A DNA stretch of 62,799 nt from Allobosea psychrotolerans (GCF_002917105.1 NZ_PQFZ01000028.1:1-62799); one strand, 5' to 3'; positions 24,043 to 33,681 are shown, numbered from the stretch's first letter. Program-made: numbers and translations. Notes: a model not told the origin generated them from the letters alone.

Positions 24043-25257
24043 ATGATGAGCGAGACGCAACCGAAGAAACGCGGTTTCTTTTCCAGGCTTTTCGGCGGTG
24101 AGGACGAGCAGGCGAAGCTGGCGGAGCAGCCCGGCGCGCCCGCCACGCAGGCGCCGCCGGAGCCGGAGCCCGAGGCGCTGATCGCACCCGACCTGCTGAT
24201 GGGCGAGGCCGCGCCCTTGCCGATCGCGATGCCGGAGCCCGCGCCGGTGCAAGCGCCTCCGGTCATCGCGCCTCCGGTCATGGCGCCTCCAGTCACGCCT
24301 CCCGCGCCGGTGGTCGCTGCGCCGGAGCCGAAGCGGAGCTGGTGGCGCAGGCTGACCGAGGGGCTGTCGCGGACCTCCTCGGCGCTGACCACGGGAATCA
24401 CCGATCTCTTCACCAAGCGCAGGCTCGACGCCGGCACGCTCGAAGACCTCGAGGACATCCTGATCCAGGCCGATCTGGGTCTCGCGACCTCGGCGCGCAT
24501 CGCCAAGGCGGTCGGCGAGGGGCGCTACGACAAGCAGATCGATCCGGCCGAGGTGAAGGCGATCCTGGCGCGCGAGGTCGAGGCGATCCTCACCCCCGTG
24601 GCCTTGCCGCTGGCGATCGATGCCACGAAAAAGCCGTTCGTGATCCTGATGGTCGGCGTCAACGGTTCGGGCAAGACGACGACGATCGGCAAGCTCGCGG
24701 CCAAGTTCAGGGCCGAGGGCAAATCCGTGATGCTCGCGGCCGGCGACACCTTCCGCGCCGCCGCGATCGAGCAGCTCAAGGTCTGGGGCGAGCGCACCGG
24801 GGCCGAAGTCATCGCCGGTCAGCAGGGCGCGGATGCGTCGGGCCTGGCCTTCGAGGCCTTGCAGAAGGCCAAGGCTGCCGGGACCGACGTGCTGCTGGTC
24901 GATACCGCCGGGCGGCTGCAGAACAAGACGGGATTGATGGACGAACTCGCCAAGGTGGTCCGCGTCATTCGCAAGATGGATCCGGAAGCCCCGCATGCGG
25001 CGCTGCTCGTGCTCGATGCGACGGTGGGGCAGAATGCGCTGGCGCAGGTCGAGGCCTTCCAGCACACCGCCGGCGTCACCGGGCTGGTCATGACCAAGCT
25101 CGACGGCACGGCGCGCGGCGGCATCCTGGTGGCGCTGGCGGCGAAATTCGGCCTGCCCGTGCATTTCATCGGCGTCGGCGAGAGCGTCGATGATCTGGAG
25201 CCGTTCTCGGCGCAGGAATTCGCCCGCGCGGTCGCGGGATTGGGAGAAGCAGCGTGA
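24043..25257 (+). CDS. ftsY: Signal recognition particle receptor FtsY
   Basis: FtsY is the GTPase that docks ribosome-SRP complexes on the membrane. The N-terminal ~110 residues are an acidic/proline-rich A domain with an 18-base tandem repeat (APPVIAPPVMAPPV). The NG domain follows: P-loop VNGSGKTTTIGKLA, AGDTFRAAAIEQL, VDTAGRLQNK and the TKLDGTARGG guanine-specificity region. The 404-residue length suits alphaproteobacterial FtsY. It overlaps yciB by 4 bases. Confidence 0.97.
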   Translation: MMSETQPKKRGFFSRLFGGEDEQAKLAEQPGAPATQAPPEPEPEALIAPDLLMGEAAPLPIAMPEPAPVQAPPVIAPPVMAPPVTPPAPVVAAPEPKRSWWRRLTEGLSRTSSALTTGITDLFTKRRLDAGTLEDLEDILIQADLGLATSARIAKAVGEGRYDKQIDPAEVKAILAREVEAILTPVALPLAIDATKKPFVILMVGVNGSGKTTTIGKLAAKFRAEGKSVMLAAGDTFRAAAIEQLKVWGERTGAEVIAGQQGADASGLAFEALQKAKAAGTDVLLVDTAGRLQNKTGLMDELAKVVRVIRKMDPEAPHAALLVLDATVGQNALAQVEAFQHTAGVTGLVMTKLDGTARGGILVALAAKFGLPVHFIGVGESVDDLEPFSAQEFARAVAGLGEAA

Positions 25258-25877
25258 GCGAGAATGTGGTCGAGGCGAAGCCGGGCAAAAGCGTCAATCC
25301 GCTGCTCAAGCTTGCGCTTGAATTCGGGCCGCTGGCGATCTTCTTCTTCGCCAACTCCTATGGCGACCGGCTCTTCGGTGTCGCGCCGGACCGGCGCATC
25401 TTCGTCGCGACCGGCATCTTCATCGTCGCCTCGCTGCTGGCACTGGCGCTGTCGCGGATCGTGCTGGGCTATCTGCCGCGCATGGCGATCGTCAACGCCG
25501 TGGTGGTCAGTGTCTTCGGCGGGCTGACGATCGCGCTCGACGACGCCTTCTTCATCAAGGTCAAGCCGACCATCGTGAACGCGCTGTTCGGCTGCGTGCT
25601 GCTGGGCGGCCTGGTCTTCGGCCGCTCGCTGCTGGCGCTGGTGCTGGAGACGGTGCTCCAGCTCGACGAGGAAGGCTGGCGCAAGCTGACCTTCCGCTGG
25701 GGTCTGTTCTTCTTCGTGCTGGCAGCCCTGAACGAGGTGGTCTGGCGCACGCAGACGCAGGATTTCTGGGTCGCCTTCAAGGTCTGGGGCGTGATGCCGC
25801 TGACCATGGCCTTTGCGCTCGCGCAGACGCCATTGATCCTGAAGCATGAGCTGAAGCCGGCGAAGACCGAGGAGTAG
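25254..25877 (+). CDS. yciB: Inner membrane septation protein YciB/IspZ
   Basis: A 207-residue membrane protein with five to six helices. Signatures: KLALEFGPLAIFFFANS at the N-terminus, VKPTIVNALFGCVLLGG, and FRWGLFFFVLAALNEVVWR, typical of the intracellular septation protein A family. It starts with GTG overlapping the ftsY stop (GTGA), so it is coupled to ftsY, a common pairing in alphaproteobacteria. Confidence 0.96.
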   Translation: MSENVVEAKPGKSVNPLLKLALEFGPLAIFFFANSYGDRLFGVAPDRRIFVATGIFIVASLLALALSRIVLGYLPRMAIVNAVVVSVFGGLTIALDDAFFIKVKPTIVNALFGCVLLGGLVFGRSLLALVLETVLQLDEEGWRKLTFRWGLFFFVLAALNEVVWRTQTQDFWVAFKVWGVMPLTMAFALAQTPLILKHELKPAKTEE

Positions 25878-26052
25878 CAAGCGGCCTGGCGCCGTGACAA
25901 CTCGCGCCATGCCATGGGCGCATCGCGGAACTGTCCTGCGGGGCGGGATCGCAGGTTGCGACCGGTCGATATCGGGTTCTTGCTGACCTCACTCGGGCAA
26001 TTCGACAACGAGGACCTGTCGACAAGCAAGACCTGAGACGGAGGTTGCGCCC

Positions 26053-27111
26053 ATGCCGTCACTTCGTTTTCCGTCGCTTGCTCTCATCTTCGCCTTCAGC
26101 GGCTCCATAGCTGCCTGGGCCCAGGCCGTGCCGGCCCGCGCAGGCTGCGCCGCCGCGCAGCTTTCCGGTGCCGACCGAGGAGGTCAGCCCGGAGATGCGC
26201 AAGCTGATCGCCCTGCCGTTCCCGCCGCATATGGACGCTGCGCCCCAGAGCGCCGCCGAGTGGAAGGACTTGGTCGATCGGCGCGCCAAGCTCGCCATCG
26301 CCGCCCTGCCGGCGCTGAAGGAGACGCTGAAGGTCGATGTCCAGCCTGCCGTGATCGGCGGCGTGAAGGCCTTCATCGTCACGCCCAGGACGATCCCGCG
26401 CGCCAACCGGAACCGGCTGCTCGTCCATGTCCATGGCGGCGGCTATGTCTTCGGGCCGGGCGAGGCGGCGCTGCCGGAGGCGATCCTGCTCGCCGGCTTC
26501 GGCGGCTACAAGGTGATCTCGGCCGATTACCGCATGCCGCCCGACGCGCCCTATCCCGCCGCGATGGACGACGCCATGGCGGTCTGGAAGGCGGCGACCA
26601 AGATGGCCAAGCCCCGCAACATGGCGATCTTCGGCACCTCGACCGGCGGCGCGATGACGCTCGCCATGGTCCTGCGCGCCAAGGCGGAGAAGCTGCCGCT
26701 GCCCGCCGCGATCGCGCCCGGCACGCCCTGGTCGGACATCGCCAAGATCGGTGACAGCTACGCCACCAATGAATGGGTCGACAATGTCCTGGTGACCTGG
26801 GACGGCTGGCTCGGGCGCGCGGCTTTGCTCTATGCCAATGGCCACGACCTGAAGGATCCGCAGCTCTCGCCGATCTATGGCGATTTCCACGGTTTCCCGC
26901 CGACGATCCTGACCTCGGGCACGCGCGACCTGTTCCTGTCGAACACGGTCCGGACCCATCGCAAGCTGCGGCGCGCAGGCGTCGTTGCCGACCTCAACGT
27001 CTATGAGGGCCAGAGCCATGGCCAGATGGCCGGGATGTGAACGCCCCCGAGACGAAAGAGGCCTTCACCGATATCGCCAAATTCTTCGACCGCCATCTCG
27101 GGCGTAGGTAG
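26053..27111 (+). pseudogene. Secreted alpha/beta hydrolase, disrupted by two frameshifts
   Basis: The reading frame begins in frame 1 with a signal peptide (MPSLRFPSLALIFAFSGSIA), the enzyme body lies in frame 2 (from about 26140 to a stop at 27040), and the last 23 residues (ending KFFDRHLGRR, stop 27109) are again in frame 1. The body has the esterase oxyanion motif HVHGGGYVFGPGEA, the nucleophile region IFGTSTGGAMT and the catalytic-His region EGQSHGQM, as in the HSL/acetylesterase group. Two compensating indels would restore a single ~350-residue secreted enzyme. This is either a real pseudogene or a pair of base-calling errors; the body alone (26168-27040) could still be expressed without a signal. 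Confidence 0.75.
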
Positions 27112-27155
27112 CCTGCGGGCTCGGAAACGCCGCGCAGACCCGGGACCCGAAGCGC

Positions 27156-27265
27156 GTCATGGTCGGGCTTGACCCGCCCATCTCGTTGTGGGGGAGCGTG
27201 CCTTTGCCGACGCCCCTTCCGGCCGGGATTCTCGGGTCTGCGCTTCGCTCCGCCCGAGAATGACG
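27156..27265. repeat. Composite REP-like repeat (GGGCTTGACCCG type)
   Basis: GCGTCATGGTCGGGCTTGAC begins a near-palindrome, followed about 60 bases later by ATTCTCGGGTC...CCGAGAATGACG. The same two parts in the same order appear at 45660-45762. It fills most of the gap between the hydrolase pseudogene and the toxin-antitoxin promoter. Confidence 0.75.
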
Positions 27266-27332
27266 CTCTACGATGGATCCCGGGATGCCTTGCGGTCGCC
27301 CGGGATGACACCGTGTCTCCGGGGCGATCATC

Positions 27333-27383
27333 GGCTTGATCTTGCCATTTGGCATTTTATGTATTATTTGATGCCAAATGGAG
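27333..27383 (+). promoter_or_regulatory. Promoter and dyad operators of the Xre/RES module
   Basis: An AT-rich stretch with an 11-bp perfect inverted repeat: CCATTTGGCAT (27345-27355) and ATGCCAAATGG (27371-27381). Each arm sits in a smaller dyad: TGCCATTTGGCA (27343-27354) and TGCCAAATGGAG (27372-27383). Promoter-like hexamers (TTGCCA, then TATTTG 17 bases on) overlap them. This fits autorepression by the antitoxin, whose ATG is 8 bases later. Inference from pattern only. Confidence 0.6.
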
Positions 27384-27391
27384 ATTGCTTC

Positions 27392-27805
27392 ATGACGGCC
27401 CTGCAGCGCATCGAGACGACCCAGCGCGACTTCGTCCCGGATCCGATTTCGGATGATGAAGCCGCCGCGATGTTTCGCGCCGCGATCAATCTCTTCCGGC
27501 TCTGGCGCGTCACCGACGAGCAGGCGGCGACGCTGCTCGACCTGCCCTTGCGCAGCTACCGGCGCTGGAAGGCCGGCGAGATCGGCCGCATCTCGCGCGA
27601 CGGCAAGGCGAGGCTCTCCAATCTGATGGGCATCCACAAGGCGTTGCGCCTGATCTTTCGCGAGCCGCAGCGCGGCTATGACTGGATCCAGGCGCCGAAC
27701 GCCGCCTTTTCCGGCCATACGGCGCTGGCGATCATGCTGGGCGGCGAATTGACGGATCTGATGCGGGTCAGGCGCTATCTCGACGACGAGCGAGGCGGCT
27801 GGTGA
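27392..27805 (+). CDS. Antitoxin, MbcA/ParS/Xre (DUF2384) family
   Basis: A 137-residue antitoxin. The N-terminal half is a helix-turn-helix region (FRLWRVTDEQAATLLDLPLRSYRRWKAGEIG), and the C-terminal half is the DUF2384 toxin-binding part (GIHKALRLIFREPQRGYDWIQAPNAAFSGHTALAIMLGGELTDLMRVRRYLDDERGGW). The start at 27392 has GGAG upstream. Its stop overlaps the GTG start of the RES toxin by 4 bases. Such proteins repress their own promoter and block the toxin. Confidence 0.92.
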   Translation: MTALQRIETTQRDFVPDPISDDEAAAMFRAAINLFRLWRVTDEQAATLLDLPLRSYRRWKAGEIGRISRDGKARLSNLMGIHKALRLIFREPQRGYDWIQAPNAAFSGHTALAIMLGGELTDLMRVRRYLDDERGGW

Positions 27806-28515
27806 TCGATGTCAGCGCCGTCCCCGCCACCGATCTGGTGTGGCGGGGGGCGGTCCGGATCATCCGCAGCCTGTTTCCGCCGATCGACCTGTTCGAGGAC
27901 ATCGCCGATCCCGCCGACTGGCCGTTGATCCTGGCGGCCGAGCAGAAGACCAATCCGCGTTTGATGGAGAGCATCGGCAATCTTGCTCTCGTGCCGCCAG
28001 AGAGGCGCGTTTCGGGCCCGGGCGCGAGCTGGCTGATGGCGCCGTTCACCCATGTCAGCCCGGACCGGCCGAGCCGCTTCAGCACTGGGGGATTCGGCGT
28101 GCTCTATGCCGGCGACAGCTTCGAGGTCGCGTTGTTCGAGACGGTGCATCACCATGGCCGCTTCATGGCCGCGACGAAGCAGCCGCCAGGCTGGACCTCG
28201 CAATTTCGTGAAATCCTGCTCGATGTCGAGGCGCGACTGCATGATCTGCGCGCGCCCGGATCGGCCGTCGGCGCGGTGCTCGACCCGAACGACTATACGC
28301 AAAGCCAGGTGCTCGGCAGCGCGCTTCGCGCCGCCGGCTCGGAAGGGGTGGTCTATCCGAGCGTTCGCCGTGCCGGCGGGGCCTGCGTCGGGCTGTTCTA
28401 TCCCGACGGCGCCTCGAACCCGGTTCAGGGCCGCCATCTCGACTATCACTGGAACGGCGAGCGGGTGGATCTCTACCGCGACCTCAGCCGCGGCGAGGTC
28501 TATCGGATCGTCTGA
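27802..28515 (+). CDS. RES-domain toxin
   Basis: A 237-residue toxin of the RES family, whose characterised members deplete NAD+. Conserved residues for which the family is named can be seen: Arg in LVWRGAV, Tyr in GVLYAGDSFEVALFETVHHH with its Glu, and a Ser in SQVLGSAL. The segment FTHVSPDRPSRFSTGGFGVLYAG is typical of the group paired with DUF2384 antitoxins. It is coupled to the antitoxin by a 4-base overlap (GTGA). The gene looks intact. Confidence 0.92.
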   Translation: MIDVSAVPATDLVWRGAVRIIRSLFPPIDLFEDIADPADWPLILAAEQKTNPRLMESIGNLALVPPERRVSGPGASWLMAPFTHVSPDRPSRFSTGGFGVLYAGDSFEVALFETVHHHGRFMAATKQPPGWTSQFREILLDVEARLHDLRAPGSAVGAVLDPNDYTQSQVLGSALRAAGSEGVVYPSVRRAGGACVGLFYPDGASNPVQGRHLDYHWNGERVDLYRDLSRGEVYRIV

Positions 28516-28518
28516 GGT

Positions 28519-29304
<786 letters not shown>

Positions 29305-29486
29305 GGGCGTTTCCCGTTCGCAATGGCGTTCCCAACGCGTTTAGAGGCCCGGCCGCCCCGCTCCAAGCGAGATTCTTGGGCCGCCCCTTGTGCAGCCTTT
29401 GGCCTGGGGCCACATTTTCGGACGTCCCCGGCAGGGCATCACCCCGATGCCCAGCCGGGATCGAAAGCCCGCAAGGAGGGGCTGGC

Positions 29487-29861
29487 ATGAGCGACACGTT
29501 CCACTCGCGCTTTTCGCCCGAGGAGATGGCGGAGATCCGCCGGAGCCTGCGCGACGAGGCGCGCTTCGGTTCGGAGTTTCTGGGGCGGCTCAAGCGCGTG
29601 GCGAAGCGGGTGCCCTTCGCCGAGGATCTGCTGGCGGCCTGGATCTGCACGCGCGATCCGGCGACGCCGCGGCGCGTGCGGCTGACGCTTCTGGCGGCGC
29701 TCGGCTATTTCGTGCTGCCGCTCGATGCCATTCCCGACATCCTGCCCTTCATCGGCTTCACCGACGATGCGGCGGTGATCGCCGCGGCCATCGCCGCGGT
29801 CGCGGGCTCGATCACGCCTGAGCATCGCGAGAAGGCGAAGCGCACGCTGGCGGAGTTCTAG
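29487..29861 (+). CDS. DUF1232 (YkvA-type) protein
   Basis: A 124-residue protein with YFVLPLDAIPDILPFIGFTDDAAVI, the characteristic DUF1232 block of two short hydrophobic stretches around DAIPD. The start at 29487 has AAGGAGG upstream; the longer frame begins in a gap without family similarity. Function unknown. Divergent from the SDR gene. Confidence 0.9.
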   Translation: MSDTFHSRFSPEEMAEIRRSLRDEARFGSEFLGRLKRVAKRVPFAEDLLAAWICTRDPATPRRVRLTLLAALGYFVLPLDAIPDILPFIGFTDDAAVIAAAIAAVAGSITPEHREKAKRTLAEF

Positions 29862-29881
29862 GCAGAGCTGTCCGCTCGTCG

Positions 29882-29914
29882 AAAAACGTCATTCCGGGGC
29901 GACCCGGAATGACG
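29882..29914 (-). terminator. Rho-independent terminator of the quinone oxidoreductase gene
   Basis: CGTCATTCCGGG (29887-29898) and CCCGGAATGACG (29903-29914) form a perfect 12-bp stem with loop GCGA. On the minus strand it is followed by TTTTTC. It starts 6 bases past the oxidoreductase stop and may also slow transcription from DUF1232. Confidence 0.8.
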
Positions 29915-29920
29915 GCGAGA

Positions 29921-30895
29921 TCACAGCGTCAGGATGATCTTGCCCTTGGCCTTGCGGTCGCCGATCAGGGCGAAGCCCTCGGCCCAGCGCTCCAATGGCA
30001 GGGTGGCGTGGACATGGGCACGGATATGACCGTTTGCGGCCCAGTCCAGCAGGCGTTCCATATTGCGGCGATGCGCGGCGGGCTCGCGCCGGACGAACTC
30101 GCCCCAGAACACGCCGCGCAGGTCGCAGCCCTTCAGCAGCAGCAGGTTGAGCGCGATCTTCGGAATCGCGCCGCCGGCGAAGCCGACCACGAGATAGCGC
30201 CCTTCCCAGGCCATGGCGCGCAAGGCCGGCTCGGCCAGATCGCCGCCGACCGTGTCGTAGAGCACATCGACGCCGCGTCCTTCGCTCAGACGGCGCAGGC
30301 CGGCCTTGAGATCCTCGCTGCCGTAGTCGAGCTCTTCCTGAGCGCCATGCGCCTTCGCCAGCGCGAGCTTCTCGGTCGAGGAGGCGCAGGCGATGACATG
30401 GGCGCCGAGCAGCGCGCCGATTTCGACTGCCGCCAGCCCCGCGCCGCCGGCGGCGCCGAGCACCGCCAGGATTTCGCCGGCCTTGAGGCCGGCGCGCTGG
30501 ATCAGTCCGTGCATCGCCGTGCCATAGGTGACGAACAGACCCGCCGCCTGGGTGTCGTCGAGCGCATCGGGCACGCGCACGACCTGCTGGGCGGGAACGA
30601 CGACGCGTTCGCGCGCCGCGCCATGGCCGAGCCAGGCGGCGACGCGCTCGCCGACACGCCAGCCGGTGACGCCTTCGCCGATGCTGGCGATCGTGCCGGC
30701 GCATTCGGCCGAGGGCGAGAAGGGCAGCTCAGGCCTGGTCTGGTAGCGCCCCTCGATGATCAGCGTGTCGAAGAAGTTGAGCGCAGCCGCCTTGACCGCG
30801 ACGACGACCTCGCCCGGCCCGGGGGTGGGTTCGGCGATGTCCCGGATAACGAGCGTCTCGGCCGGCCCATGGGCCTCGCAGAGCAGTGCCTTCAT
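29921..30895 (-). CDS. NADPH:quinone oxidoreductase family protein
   Basis: A 324-residue MDR-superfamily reductase without the structural zinc cysteines. It begins MKALLCEAHGPAETLVI, has the NADPH-binding fold VLGAAGGAGLAAVEIG, and GRYLVVGFAGGAIPKIALNLLLLKG, typical of the QOR subgroup. The start at 30895 is used; the upstream in-frame Met lies in unrelated sequence. Reduces quinones or enones; the exact substrate is unknown. Confidence 0.9.
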   Translation of the reverse strand: MKALLCEAHGPAETLVIRDIAEPTPGPGEVVVAVKAAALNFFDTLIIEGRYQTRPELPFSPSAECAGTIASIGEGVTGWRVGERVAAWLGHGAARERVVVPAQQVVRVPDALDDTQAAGLFVTYGTAMHGLIQRAGLKAGEILAVLGAAGGAGLAAVEIGALLGAHVIACASSTEKLALAKAHGAQEELDYGSEDLKAGLRRLSEGRGVDVLYDTVGGDLAEPALRAMAWEGRYLVVGFAGGAIPKIALNLLLLKGCDLRGVFWGEFVRREPAAHRRNMERLLDWAANGHIRAHVHATLPLERWAEGFALIGDRKAKGKIILTL

Positions 30896-31092
30896 CGTTT
30901 CCCCAACCGCTGCGATGGCGCTGCGCGGGAATGTGGCATGCTCGGATGACGAACGGAACCAGAGCCGGGTGCATGGCATTCGCATTTTCGCCCGGATCGT
31001 GACATCCTATCGTTTCCGCGATCTTGAACTCTCGGGTCAAATGCCCCGGAAATAGAGACGCTGTTAAGATTTCTGCTGATTGATGGCGGCCT

Positions 31093-31695
31093 ATGAATCT
31101 CTGTTTGCTCCGCACCGATTTCGCCGCCTCACGGCTCATGATCGTCGCATCGCTGTTCGCCGCGAGCGCGATCGCCGCCGTGCCGGCCTCCGCTCAACCC
31201 AAGCCGAAGCCCCAGGCGAAGCCTGCGCCGGTCGCATCGGCAAGCACTGGCCAGGCCCAGGCGATGCTCCTGGAGACGGCCGGCAAATGGCAGGCCTTTT
31301 CCTCGCAGCAGGGCCGCTCGAAGGTCTGCTATGCGCTCTCCAAGGCGGAGGCGCGCCTGCCCGCCAATCTCAAGCAGGTCGAGGGGCTGCTCTTCGTCTC
31401 CAGCCGCCCGACCGAGGGCGTACGCAACGAGATCAGCTTCGTGTTGAATTTCGACCTGAAGGAAGATGTCGAGCATCAGGCGATCATCGGGTCCGAGCGC
31501 TTCGCGCTGGTCGCGAAGGGCCAGAACATGTGGCTCAAGAACCCGGCCGAGGAGCCGCGCATGCTGGACGCGCTGCGCAAGGGTTCGGGGCTCGAGGTCA
31601 AGGGCACCTCGAAGCGCGGCAACCCGACCAGCGACAAATACTCGCTCGCCGGCATGAACCAGGCCGTGAAGCGCGCCGAAGACGCCTGCAAGTAG
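31093..31695 (+). CDS. Invasion-associated locus B (IalB)-like secreted protein
   Basis: A 200-residue exported protein. A signal peptide (RLMIVASLFAASAIAAVPASAQ) is followed by a proline/lysine-rich linker and the IalB-like domain, with WQAFSSQQGRSKVCYALSKAE and FALVAKGQNMWLKNPAEEPRMLDALRKG. Two cysteines (VCYAL and the near-terminal DACK) could form a disulfide. The start may be 31138 instead. IalB proteins are linked to host entry in Bartonella, but the family is common in free-living Rhizobiales. Confidence 0.85.
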   Translation: MNLCLLRTDFAASRLMIVASLFAASAIAAVPASAQPKPKPQAKPAPVASASTGQAQAMLLETAGKWQAFSSQQGRSKVCYALSKAEARLPANLKQVEGLLFVSSRPTEGVRNEISFVLNFDLKEDVEHQAIIGSERFALVAKGQNMWLKNPAEEPRMLDALRKGSGLEVKGTSKRGNPTSDKYSLAGMNQAVKRAEDACK

Positions 31696-31822
31696 GGTGG
31701 CGCCGGAATCCGCGAGCGCAGCCGTCTGACGCGGCTTTCTGCGCCTCGGGTGCTCACGGGCATGAAGTCCGCTGCGCTCCGGCTCTAGCCGACTCACGCC
31801 GGCGAAGTCCGGCGGCCACCCT
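31694..31822. repeat. 129-base palindromic element after the ialB-like gene
   Basis: The ends are near-perfect inverted repeats (AGGGTGGCGCCGG at 31694 and CCGGCGGCCACCCT ending 31822), and inside are a second matched pair, GAGCGCAGC and GCTGCGCTC. The element overlaps the last bases of the stop codon region. It could fold as one long hairpin. It resembles a miniature palindromic repeat; no flanking target duplication is clear. Confidence 0.6.
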
Positions 31823-31933
31823 GCGTCGCCCCATTTGCCGGGGTGTCCGGACGGTGATTTCGCGGCTGGCCATTCTCGTGCTATGAGCCGCGGATGTCCG
31901 GGCCGATGATCGCCCGTCCGAGCCAGAGTTCCG

Positions 31934-33166
31934 ATGACCTTGTCCGTGCTTGAGCCCGCCGCGCCAGCGGCCGAACCCGTTGTTACGAGCCGCGTCTCGC
32001 TGGTCGGGCGCACGCGCGCCGGGCTTGGCGACGCCCTGGCCGAGATCGGCGTTCCCGAGAAGGAACGGCGCATGCGCGTCGGCCAGCTCTGGAACTGGAT
32101 CTACCATTACGGCGTACGCGATTTCTCCGCGATGACCACGATCGGCAAGGGTTTGCGCGCTGCGCTCGACGAGCGCTTCACGCTCGACCTGCCGGAGGTG
32201 ACGGCCGAGCAGATCTCGACCGACGGCACGCGCAAATGGCTCATCCGCATGGCTTCGACCGGCCCGCGCGATCGCGGCGCCGAGATCGAATGCGTCTATA
32301 TTCCCGAGGTCGACCGCGGCACGCTTTGCGTCTCCAGCCAGGTCGGCTGCACGCTGACCTGTACCTTCTGCCACACCGGCACGCAGCGCCTCGTGCGCAA
32401 CCTCACCTGTGAGGAGATCGTGGCGCAATTGATGGTGGCGCGCGACCGGCTCGGCGATTTTCCCGGCCGCGTGGCGCCCGGCGGCGCCTTCGTTCCCAAT
32501 GATGGCGGGCGCTTCGTCTCCAATATCGTCTTCATGGGCATGGGCGAGCCGCTCTATAATTTCGACGGCGTGCGCGACGCCATCGACGTGATCTCGGACA
32601 ATGAGGGCTTGTCGCTCGGCCGCCGCCGCATCACGGTCTCGACCTCCGGCGTCGTGCCGCAGATCGGTCCGCTCGGGCATGAGATGGGCACGATGCTGGC
32701 GATCTCGCTGCATGCGGTGCGCGACGAATTGCGCAACGAGCTCGTGCCGCTGAACAAGAAGTATCCGATCGCCGAACTGCTCGAGGCCTGCCGGACCTAT
32801 CCCGGCGTTTCGAACGCGAAGCGGATCACCTTCGAATATGTCATGCTCAAGGGCGTCAACGACAGCGATGCCGATGCGCGCGAGCTGGTGCGCCTGCTCA
32901 AGGGCATTCCGGCCAAGATCAACCTGATCCCGTTCAATCCATGGCCCGGCACCAAATACGAATGCTCGGACTGGGACCGGATCGAGCGCTTCTCCGAGAT
33001 CGTCTTCCGGGCAGGCTATGCCTCGCCGGTGCGCACCCCGCGCGGGCGCGACATCCTCGCCGCCTGCGGCCAGCTCAAGAGCGAGACCGAGAAGCTCTCG
33101 GCCCGCGCCAGGCTGATGCTGGACCAGGACGAGGCGGCGGCCGCCGCCGCCGTCGCTGCGGAATAA
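31934..33166 (+). CDS. rlmN: 23S rRNA / tRNA adenine-C2 methyltransferase RlmN
   Basis: A 410-residue radical SAM enzyme that methylates A2503 of 23S rRNA and A37 of some tRNAs. The iron-sulfur motif is CTLTCTFCHTG (CxxxCxxC), preceded by ECVYIPEVDRGTLCVSSQ. The later MGMGEPLYNFDGV and the C-terminal RTPRGRDILAACGQL hold the SAM-binding Glu and the catalytic cysteine pair partner. N-terminal GQLWNWIYHYGVRDFSAMT is typical. It is followed directly by a small membrane protein gene. Confidence 0.97.
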   Translation: MTLSVLEPAAPAAEPVVTSRVSLVGRTRAGLGDALAEIGVPEKERRMRVGQLWNWIYHYGVRDFSAMTTIGKGLRAALDERFTLDLPEVTAEQISTDGTRKWLIRMASTGPRDRGAEIECVYIPEVDRGTLCVSSQVGCTLTCTFCHTGTQRLVRNLTCEEIVAQLMVARDRLGDFPGRVAPGGAFVPNDGGRFVSNIVFMGMGEPLYNFDGVRDAIDVISDNEGLSLGRRRITVSTSGVVPQIGPLGHEMGTMLAISLHAVRDELRNELVPLNKKYPIAELLEACRTYPGVSNAKRITFEYVMLKGVNDSDADARELVRLLKGIPAKINLIPFNPWPGTKYECSDWDRIERFSEIVFRAGYASPVRTPRGRDILAACGQLKSETEKLSARARLMLDQDEAAAAAAVAAE

Positions 33167-33171
33167 TCATC

Positions 33172-33666
33172 TTGCTGCGCTGGCTGCTGCTGATTCCCTT
33201 CGCCTTGCTCGTTGCCATGGGGGCGGGGCTGTTCGCCATGCTCGTCGCCAGCGTGGTTTCGCCCGAGATCGCGCTTTTGATCGGCGGCGGTTTCCAGCGC
33301 TTGATGGAGGCGCTGTTCGGCCTGGCCGAAAGCGATATCGATCCCACGCCGGTGGCGCAGGCCGCCTTCAGCCTGCTTGGGCGACTTGGCATGGCGATCA
33401 TCGTCGCGCCGGTCGTACTGGTCGCGGTCGTCAGCGAGCTCTTCCGCTGGCGCAGCGGGCTGATCCAGAGCGGGCTCACCGGCCTGCTGGCAAGCGTGAT
33501 GCCGCTGGCCATGCTGCGCCTGTCGCGCGCGCCGAGCGAGGCCGAGATGCGGGTGATCGGCGCCCTGTTCCTGATCGGGGCCGCGACAGGGTTCGTCTAT
33601 TGGCTGATCGCGGGGCGTGGGGCGGGCGCCGCCCCGATAGCTCCGGCCGGCGCGCCGCCCCGATAA
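33172..33666 (+). CDS. Hypothetical membrane protein
   Basis: I do not recognise a family. The product of about 164 residues has four hydrophobic helices (LLLIPFALLVAMGAGLFAMLVASV; LGRLGMAIIVAPVVLVAVVSELF; GLTGLLASVMPLAMLRL; IGALFLIGAATGFVYWLIAG) and a proline-rich tail. The best start is a TTG at 33172, 5 bases past the rlmN stop; an ATG about 45 bases later is the alternative. Likely co-transcribed with rlmN. Confidence 0.65.
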   Translation: MLRWLLLIPFALLVAMGAGLFAMLVASVVSPEIALLIGGGFQRLMEALFGLAESDIDPTPVAQAAFSLLGRLGMAIIVAPVVLVAVVSELFRWRSGLIQSGLTGLLASVMPLAMLRLSRAPSEAEMRVIGALFLIGAATGFVYWLIAGRGAGAAPIAPAGAPPR

Positions 33667-33681
33667 GCTTCGCCTCCTGCT

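Noticed and set aside
26053..28515. Idea that the hydrolase pseudogene and the Xre/RES pair form a defence island
   Set aside because: Only a two-gene toxin-antitoxin module is present; no restriction, nuclease, recombinase or attachment site adjoins it.
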